Shown here piece after piece: positions 1 through 3,938 of a DNA stretch of 5,101 nt (position 1 is its first letter; each line of letters begins with the position of its first letter). The position numbers were made by a program, and so were the translations under genes. Below the pieces are notes generated by a model. The model did not search any database and was not told the DNA's origin. It was given only the letters and a program-made list of their open reading frames with translations. This DNA comes from Pseudomonadota bacterium (GTDB taxonomy: Bacteria; Pseudomonadota; Alphaproteobacteria; Rhizobiales; Rhizobiaceae), in NCBI GenBank assembly GCA_023393575.1, contig JAEWKX010000289.1, positions 1-5,101 of the forward strand, in the 5' to 3' direction.

Positions 1-1410
1 ACCGTAGACCATGCTCAGCCCCAGCCCGGTTCCGGATCCCGCTCCCTTTGTCGTGAAGAAGGGCTCGAAGGCACGCTGCTTGACGTCCGCCGGCATGCCG
101 GAGCCGTTGTCGGTGACGCTGACGAGCACATAGTCTCCCGTCCGCACGTGCGGATACATCTGGGCATAGTCGATATCGAGCTTGACCCTCGATATCTCGA
201 TGGAAAGCCGCCCTCCGCGTGGCATGGCATCGCGCGCGTTGAGGGTCAGGTTGAGGATCGCGTTCTGAAGCTGGGAGGCGTCGACCAGGGCCTCGTTGCT
301 GGCCCCGGTGATGACCGTCCGCAACTCGATGGTCTCGCCGACCGTACGCCGCAGGAGTTCGGAAAAGCCGGAAACCAGTTGCCCGACATCGACGATCTTC
401 GGATTCAAAGGCTGCTTGCGCCCGAAAGCCAGCAACTGGCCGGTGAGCTTGGCGCCGTCTTCGGCGGCTCCCTGCGCTTCACGCAGCATCGTCAACAGCG
501 TCTCGTCCGCCAGCCGGCTCTCGATCATCTCGAGATTGCCGCTGATGACCGTCAGCAGGTTGTTGAAGTCATGGGCGAGGCCGCCGGTCAACTGGCCGAT
601 CGCCTCCATCTTCTGCGCCTGCCGCAGCTCCTCTTCGATCTTGTGGCGGCTGGTAAGATCGCGCACGAAGCCGGTGAAGATCCGCTTGCCGTTCACCCGG
701 GTCTCCCCGACCGACAGTTCCATCGGAAACTGGGTGCCGTCCTTGCGCTGGCCCGTCACCACCCGGCCGTAGCCGATGATCCTGCGTTCGCCGGTCGTGA
801 CATAGCGATGGAGATAGCCGTCGTGCTGTTCCCGATCCGGCGACGGCATCAGGATCTTGACGTTGCGCCCGCGGACCTCGTCGACCGAATATCCGAACAA
901 CCGTTCCGCCGCCGCACTGAAGGAGCTTATGATTCCCGCCTCGTCGATGACGATCATCGAATCGGGGACGGTATCGAGGATCGAGCGCAGATGCGCCTCT
1001 CTCTCGGCCAGATTGTTCTCTGCGACCTTCATGTTCGTCACATCGTTGTTGGTTTGAATGATGATCGGCTCCGGCTCGTCGGCAACCCGCAGGGCGACCC
1101 AGCGCGTGGCGACGAAGACCGTCTCGCCATTCCTGTGCCGATGAACCACCTCGCCCTCCCAGAAACCGGAGGCCAGGACCTCCCGGCAAATCTCGTCGCG
1201 CGCCTTCGGAAACCGCGTGGCGAGCAACCGATGCAGCAGATGCCCGACGGCCTCTTCCCGCGCCCAGCCGTAAAGAGCCGCGCAGCCGGTGGTCCAGCGA
1301 AGCACGGTGCCATCGAGGCGGTGCACCACCGCGTTGGCGTGATTCAGCAGCCGAAGCGCCGCATCGAGGTCCTCTGCACTTGCCTCACCAAGTGCGGCTG
1401 CTTCAGTCAT
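1..1410 (-). CDS. fixL: FixL-like heme-PAS sensor histidine kinase, probably hybrid (hFixL); partial, C-terminus beyond window
   Basis: Soluble oxygen-sensing histidine kinase; 470 residues are visible and no membrane segment is seen, unlike classical membrane-bound FixL of S. meliloti. PAS1 spans about residues 14-125 and PAS2 about 143-260. PAS2 is FixL-like: QHDGYLHRY contains His196, aligned with the proximal heme ligand His200 of B. japonicum FixL, with Arg202 and Arg216 matching Arg206 and Arg220. Tyr214 replaces Ile218. The kinase core follows: H-box GGLAHDFNN with phosphoacceptor His280, N-box [10 protein letters not shown] (Asn391), DNGSGM (Asp434), then the EPFFTTKG and [11 protein letters not shown] lid, where the window ends. 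The H-box type is typical of hybrid kinases, so a C-terminal receiver domain is expected but unseen. ATG 1410 follows the fixK stop by 21 bases; GGAT six bases upstream is only a weak ribosome site. The likely partner is the FxkR-like regulator at 2299-3033. The FixL-like assignment is strong; the hybrid form is inferred. Confidence 0.9.
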   Translation of the reverse strand, partial: MTEAAALGEASAEDLDAALRLLNHANAVVHRLDGTVLRWTTGCAALYGWAREEAVGHLLHRLLATRFPKARDEICREVLASGFWEGEVVHRHRNGETVFVATRWVALRVADEPEPIIIQTNNDVTNMKVAENNLAEREAHLRSILDTVPDSMIVIDEAGIISSFSAAAERLFGYSVDEVRGRNVKILMPSPDREQHDGYLHRYVTTGERRIIGYGRVVTGQRKDGTQFPMELSVGETRVNGKRIFTGFVRDLTSRHKIEEELRQAQKMEAIGQLTGGLAHDFNNLLTVISGNLEMIESRLADETLLTMLREAQGAAEDGAKLTGQLLAFGRKQPLNPKIVDVGQLVSGFSELLRRTVGETIELRTVITGASNEALVDASQLQNAILNLTLNARDAMPRGGRLSIEISRVKLDIDYAQMYPHVRTGDYVLVSVTDNGSGMPADVKQRAFEPFFTTKGAGSGTGLGLSMVYG

Positions 1411-1431
1411 TCCCGTATCCAGTTCCAAATG

Positions 1432-2178
1432 CTAGTGCCGGAGCCGCTCCCCATGAGCCGCCGCTGAGCGCCAGGTATCGTCCCATTCATCGCCATCTCC
1501 AGCCAATTGTGCAAGCATGCCCCGCTTCAAAACCTTCACCGAATGGCGGCCGGATGTCGCGATCACTCCCTTGCTGCACAGCTTCGTCATGGTGCGGGAA
1601 ACGGTTTCGATGGTCAGGCCGAGATAGTCGGCGATATCCAGTCTCGTCATCGCCAGGTAGACTACCGGCTGGACGGCGCCCGCCTTGAGAGCCCGCTGCA
1701 GTTCCTTCAACAGGAAGCTGCAAAGCCGTTCTTCGGCATTCTTCGTGGAGAGCAGCACCATCTGGTCCTGGGCCGCCGCCATTTCATCAGACATCTGGTG
1801 GAAGACGGCCGGGCGCAGCTCGGCGGAGTTGGCGACCTCGGCTTCGAAGACCTTGCGCGACAGCCGACGGATCGTTACCGGCGTGATGGCTTCTGCAGTG
1901 TAGATATAGTGGCTATGGAAGGAGAGGCCGAGGATGTCGCCGGCACGCAGGAAGCCCGTGATGACGCGGCGGCCGTCGCCGAGGATGCGAAAAATCCGGA
2001 GCGTTCCATCCAGCACGTGGAAGACGGAGGTGGCCGCATCGCCCTCCAGGAACAGGACCCTGCCCGCCGCAAGGCTTTCGGCCGGCAGCCTCGAAAACAG
2101 CGAATGCAGGCTGTCGGGCTGCGACGCGAAGGGGCCGGGAACTTCTCTTCCGAGGTTGATCGCGCTCTCGACAAACAT
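1432..2178 (-). CDS. fixK: FixK-type Crp/Fnr family transcription activator
   Basis: 248-residue Crp/Fnr regulator, expected to activate microaerobic genes from TTGAT-N4-ATCAA boxes. The cyclic-nucleotide-type beta barrel spans about residues 35-115, including FLEGD, HVLDGTLRI and LRAGDILGL. The dimerisation helix is about 118-148. The winged helix contains MTRLDIADYLGL and the recognition helix ETVSR (Glu191, Ser194, Arg195), the signature that reads TTGA half-sites. The N-terminus has no cysteines; the only two are Cys153 and Cys201, so there is no Fnr-type iron-sulfur cluster. This supports FixK over FnrN. By counting back from ETVSR, the redox cysteine of B. japonicum FixK2 (Cys183) corresponds to Thr178 here. 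ATG 2178 is chosen because GGAGA lies seven bases upstream and because the open frame further upstream is only antisense to fxkR. The gene is probably co-transcribed with hfixL, from a promoter carrying the K-box at 2263-2278. Confidence 0.93.
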   Translation of the reverse strand: MFVESAINLGREVPGPFASQPDSLHSLFSRLPAESLAAGRVLFLEGDAATSVFHVLDGTLRIFRILGDGRRVITGFLRAGDILGLSFHSHYIYTAEAITPVTIRRLSRKVFEAEVANSAELRPAVFHQMSDEMAAAQDQMVLLSTKNAEERLCSFLLKELQRALKAGAVQPVVYLAMTRLDIADYLGLTIETVSRTMTKLCSKGVIATSGRHSVKVLKRGMLAQLAGDGDEWDDTWRSAAAHGERLRH

Positions 2179-2185
2179 TGCCACG

Positions 2186-2190
2186 TCTCC
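2186..2190 (-). promoter_or_regulatory. fixK ribosome binding site
   Basis: GGAGA, seven bases upstream of ATG 2178 on the minus strand. It fixes the fixK start within a frame that stays open through the whole antisense of fxkR. Confidence 0.8.
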
Positions 2191-2197
2191 ATTTCTG

Positions 2198-2211
2198 TTG
2201 ATCGCAATAAA
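2198..2211. promoter_or_regulatory. Imperfect FixK/FNR box in the fixK leader
   Basis: TTGAT-CGCA-ATAAA matches the anaerobox at nine of ten positions. It lies about 20 bases upstream of the fixK ATG, within the probable leader or core promoter. This placement suits negative autoregulation by FixK. The evidence is sequence match and position only. Confidence 0.35.
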
Positions 2212-2220
2212 ACCGATCAA
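2198..2220. repeat. Inverted repeat in the fixK leader
   Basis: A perfect 7-base inverted repeat (TTGATCG and CGATCAA) with a 9-base spacer. The arms contain TTGAT half-sites, but the spacing is far too wide for one FixK dimer. It could form a hairpin in the fixK mRNA leader close to the ribosome site at 2186-2190, or it could be two half-sites of an operator. Function unknown. Confidence 0.4.
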
Positions 2221-2262
2221 CGTAACGGCCGAATGCCGGGGGTGTGACAAAGGGTGGGATCG

Positions 2263-2278
2263 TGTAACAAGGTGTAAC
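2263..2278 (-). promoter_or_regulatory. K-box: FxkR binding site upstream of fixK
   Basis: On the fixK strand the sequence reads GTTACA-CCTT-GTTACA, a perfect 6-base direct repeat with a 10-base period, i.e. one helical turn, as OmpR-family dimers prefer. It equals the K-box (GTTACA-N4-GTTACA) that I recall as the FxkR target upstream of fixKf in Rhizobium etli. It lies 84 bases upstream of the fixK start and 20 bases before the fxkR start. It could therefore activate fixK-hfixL and also autoregulate fxkR. The repeat is seen directly; the binding is inferred. Confidence 0.85.
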
Positions 2279-2286
2279 GAACTAAT

Positions 2287-2300
2287 TTGATGCACATCAT
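2287..2300. promoter_or_regulatory. FixK/FNR box-like site over the fxkR start
   Basis: TTGAT-GCAC-ATCAT matches the anaerobox consensus TTGAT-N4-ATCAA at nine of ten positions. It spans the alternative fxkR start codons TTG 2287 and ATG 2290 and the first two bases of ATG 2299. It sits nine bases from the K-box on the side away from fixK. In this position bound FixK would be expected to repress fxkR rather than activate it. A chance match is possible. Confidence 0.45.
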
Positions 2301-3033
2301 GTCCGACGCAAACAATCCATCCCATCTGCTCGTGGTCGATGACGATCCGCGAATCCGCAATCTTCTGACGCGGTATTTCGAGGCGGAGGACTACGCTGTC
2401 ACCTGCGCCGCGGACGGCATCGAGATGCGCGTGCACATGCGGCAGAACCGATTCGATGCGGTCCTGCTCGACCTGTCCCTTCCCGGAGGTCAGGATGGAC
2501 TTGATCTCGCACGGGAAATCCGCAGCCAATCGGACATTCCCATCATGATGCTCACCGGACGCGACGACGTCGTGGACCGCATCGTCGGCCTGGAAATCGG
2601 TGCGGACGACTACATCGCCAAGCCTTTCCACCTTCGCGAGGTTCACGCTCGGCTGAAATCCATCCTGCGTCGGCGCGGTGCCGCGCCCGCTACGAAGGAA
2701 GCACCTCGAACCGAGGAAGAGGAGATCCTGCCCTTCGAAGGCTGGTCCCTCAACGTCAGCCGGCGATCGCTGCTCGACCCTCGGGAGCAGGAGGTCGACC
2801 TGACCACCGGAGAGTTCGACATGCTGGTTGCGCTCGTCCGCCATGCAGGGCGCGTCCTCACGCGCGAGCAGTTGATGGACATGACGCGCGGCCGCGCGCT
2901 CGAGGCCTTCGATCGCGCTGTCGACGCCCAGATCGTCCGCCTGCGGCGCAAGATCGAAACCGATCCCGCCCGGCCGCAGTTGGTAAAGTCCGTCCGCGGA
3001 GTCGGTTACGTCTTCACCGGGCGCGTGCCGTAA
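2299..3033 (+). CDS. fxkR: OmpR-family response regulator, FxkR-like
   Basis: 244-residue two-component response regulator. The receiver domain spans about residues 8-122, with acidic pocket Asp14-Asp16, phosphoacceptor Asp58 in LLDLSLP, switch Thr86 in MLTGRDD and Lys108 in YIAKPF. The OmpR/PhoB winged helix spans about 145-240, with LTTGEFDML, LTREQLMDM, a recognition helix around AVDAQIVRLRRKIE, and the SVRGVGYVF wing. The gene is divergent from fixK-hfixL, and the shared region carries the tandem GTTACA repeats recalled as the FxkR K-box. This context is the main reason for the name, since the sequence alone says only OmpR family. The likely phosphodonor is the hFixL encoded at the left. 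The start is uncertain: ATG 2299, ATG 2290 and TTG 2287 are in frame and none has a good Shine-Dalgarno site (AAGG at 2269-2272 is distant). ATG 2299 gives the usual receiver N-terminus. Its last 28 bases overlap the convergent gene at 3006-3482. Confidence 0.88.
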   Translation: MSDANNPSHLLVVDDDPRIRNLLTRYFEAEDYAVTCAADGIEMRVHMRQNRFDAVLLDLSLPGGQDGLDLAREIRSQSDIPIMMLTGRDDVVDRIVGLEIGADDYIAKPFHLREVHARLKSILRRRGAAPATKEAPRTEEEEILPFEGWSLNVSRRSLLDPREQEVDLTTGEFDMLVALVRHAGRVLTREQLMDMTRGRALEAFDRAVDAQIVRLRRKIETDPARPQLVKSVRGVGYVFTGRVP

Positions 3034-3482
3034 CGTTCCGGCCACTGCCGGTCTGTCCGAAGATCATAAAGGAGGCCGGCGGATTGTTCCGGAGCAGCGA
3101 TGTCCGTTTCGAGCTGCTGCGGAGTGGCCGGCACGGAATTGCGGAACCGGATGGCATCGCAACCCTCCTCCCAGGCAAAGCTCTTTGCAAAGTCCAGCAG
3201 ATCCCTGCTGACGCCATCGTGGTCCAAAAGCGTGACGGTGGCGAAGATCGGCACATCCAGAAATCGTCCGGCATCGGGGCGTTCCACGGGATGCATGCGG
3301 ACCAGCCCCCGGATATAGCCCCTGTCATCCCGCGCTACAGCCCATTTCCGTCTTAGTACCTCCGTTGCAGTGAGACGTTTCCACGTGTCGAAATCGAGTT
3401 CCGGCACAACGATCTGCAGCACGGGGAAGGCGCGCGCCACATCACCGCCCCTCAGGAACCCGATCTCCCATTTCACCAGCAT
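3006..3482 (-). CDS. Hypothetical protein, distantly GNAT acetyltransferase-like
   Basis: 158-residue protein without signal peptide or membrane segment. The middle section has the strand and helix order of a GNAT acyltransferase core. A strand pair around WAVARDDRGYIRGLVRMH (about residues 47-64) is followed by LDVPIFATVTLLDHDG (about 75-90), then an amphipathic helix SRDLLDFAKSFAWEEG (about 92-107) and a short strand CDAIRF. The usual acetyl-CoA pyrophosphate loop (Q/R-x-x-G-x-G/A) is not visible, so either the fold is degenerate or the resemblance is misleading. No substrate can be proposed. ATG 3482 is supported by GGAG eight bases upstream. The gene ends inside fxkR, overlapping it by 28 bases tail to tail. 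The FixK-type box at 3563-3576 lies about 87 bases upstream of its start, so low-oxygen expression is possible. That it is a real gene is fairly sure; the family is tentative. Confidence 0.72.
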   Translation of the reverse strand: MLVKWEIGFLRGGDVARAFPVLQIVVPELDFDTWKRLTATEVLRRKWAVARDDRGYIRGLVRMHPVERPDAGRFLDVPIFATVTLLDHDGVSRDLLDFAKSFAWEEGCDAIRFRNSVPATPQQLETDIAAPEQSAGLLYDLRTDRQWPERYGTRPVKT

Positions 3483-3490
3483 TGCCTCGG

Positions 3491-3494
3491 CTCC
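3491..3494 (-). promoter_or_regulatory. Ribosome binding site of the GNAT-like gene
   Basis: GGAG eight bases upstream of ATG 3482 on the minus strand. It supports this start and supports the reading frame as a real gene. Confidence 0.6.
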
Positions 3495-3562
3495 AACCTA
3501 TGGATCTCGCCGCCAAAGGCGCCGGAACACCTGCTTTCTGGACGAGGCAAGCAGCCTATGCA

Positions 3563-3576
3563 TTGACGCCGGTCAA
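3563..3576. promoter_or_regulatory. FixK/FNR-type anaerobox between the GNAT-like gene and the small gene
   Basis: TTGAC-GCCG-GTCAA has perfectly symmetric 5-base arms and is the common C/G variant of the FixK/FNR box. Placed at -41.5 of a class II promoter on the plus strand, it predicts a start near 3611 and a -10 region at the AT-rich stretch around 3593-3602 (TATTTT at 3597-3602). That leaves a leader of about 67 bases for the gene at 3678. On the minus strand the same placement would start transcription near 3528, ahead of ATG 3482, but the -10 region there is poor. The rightward direction is therefore better supported. Confidence 0.7.
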
Positions 3577-3590
3577 TATGAGTAATTTCT

Positions 3591-3600
3591 AATAATTATT
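3591..3600. repeat. AT-only palindrome in the promoter region
   Basis: AATAATTATT is a perfect 10-base palindrome in otherwise GC-rich DNA. It falls where the -10 element of the proposed FixK-dependent rightward promoter should be, so its composition may simply reflect promoter melting. Confidence 0.4.
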
Positions 3601-3664
3601 TTGGCAACAAAGGAATGTGGAGCGGAAGTAATTTCGTCGCATTTGGCGGCTATCGGAAGCAGCT

Positions 3665-3670
3665 GGAGGA
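3665..3670 (+). promoter_or_regulatory. Ribosome binding site of the small gene
   Basis: GGAGGA with a 7-base spacer to ATG 3678. It decides this start against the in-frame ATG at 3615. Confidence 0.85.
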
Positions 3671-3677
3671 AACAAAC

Positions 3678-3902
3678 ATGTCCACCGATCTCACCCTGGC
3701 GGAAGCCCTCTCGGATCCATTGATCGGCCTCGTGCTCCAAGCGGACGGGCTGAACAAGGATACATTTGCCGATTTTCTAGACAAGGCCGCACGCCTGCAA
3801 CTGGAACAGAAACTGACTAACCTGAAGGAACGGCGCGCCGAAGCCTTCTATGTCCGGCTCGCAGCCACCGAGGCCGTCTCCCAGCCTGTGGAGTGCCGAT
3901 AG
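3678..3902 (+). CDS. Small hypothetical protein (74 aa), candidate FixK target
   Basis: A 74-residue soluble protein that I do not recognise as a named family. It reads as helical and charged. An N-terminal part containing LTLAEALSDPLIGLVL is followed by a helix rich in Leu, Lys and Glu (about residues 28-62, including DKAARLQLEQKLTNLKERR) that could pack as a hairpin or mediate oligomerisation. A single cysteine sits second from the end (Cys73). There is no signal peptide, membrane span or metal-binding motif. ATG 3678 is chosen over the in-frame ATG at 3615 because GGAGGA at 3665-3670 sits seven bases upstream, an excellent ribosome site. The TTGAC-N4-GTCAA box and an AT-rich segment lie upstream, consistent with FixK-dependent activation. 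It is convergent with the GGDEF-EAL gene; seven bases separate the stop codons. Coding status is supported by the ribosome site and clean intergenic placement; function is unknown. Confidence 0.75.
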   Translation: MSTDLTLAEALSDPLIGLVLQADGLNKDTFADFLDKAARLQLEQKLTNLKERRAEAFYVRLAATEAVSQPVECR

Positions 3903-3938
3903 CGCAAAATCAACCGCTCGGGCTCATCCGGAGCGGTT
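3903..3938 (-). terminator. Hairpin terminator of the GGDEF-EAL gene, possibly bidirectional
   Basis: An 8-base inverted repeat, AACCGCTC (3912-3919) and GAGCGGTT (3931-3938), extended by two further pairs beyond one mismatch, with a 5-base loop. On the minus strand it is followed by GATTTTGCG, a short T run, as in an intrinsic terminator. The last codons and the TGA of the GGDEF-EAL gene lie inside the stem. On the plus strand it stands ten bases after the small gene's stop but lacks a T run, so rightward termination would be weaker. Confidence 0.5.

Noticed and set aside
148..1467. 439-codon open frame on the plus strand across the sensor kinase gene
   Set aside because: Antisense shadow of the kinase. 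Its translation has no recognisable domain, while the minus strand gives continuous PAS, H-box, N-box and ATP-binding motifs.
2198..2220. Reading the TTGATCG/CGATCAA repeat as a single FixK box
   Set aside because: The half-sites are 13 bases apart instead of four, so one dimer could not contact both. It is kept only as an inverted repeat.
1507..2247. 246-codon plus-strand open frame across fixK
   Set aside because: Antisense shadow; the minus strand encodes an unambiguous Crp/Fnr protein with the ETVSR recognition helix.
2207..2250. Sigma-70 promoter for fixK from TTGTCA (2245-2250) and TTTTAT (2207-2212)
   Set aside because: The spacer is 32 bases rather than about 17. No convincing -35/-10 pair was found, as would be usual for an activator-dependent promoter.
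2179..3045. Upstream extension of the fixK frame, which stays open across the whole of fxkR
   Set aside because: The extension is antisense to a clear response regulator, has no domain of its own and crosses the K-box region. ATG 2178 has a good ribosome site.
3038..3051. Inverted repeat CCGGC-N4-GCCGG just after fxkR as a terminator
   Set aside because: The stem has only five pairs with no T run, and it lies within the coding end of the convergent gene. Such repeats arise by chance at this GC content.
3615..3677. Earlier ATG for the small gene, adding 21 residues
   Set aside because: It lacks a good ribosome site and would start within a few bases of the predicted transcription start; GGAGGA at 3665 favours ATG 3678.
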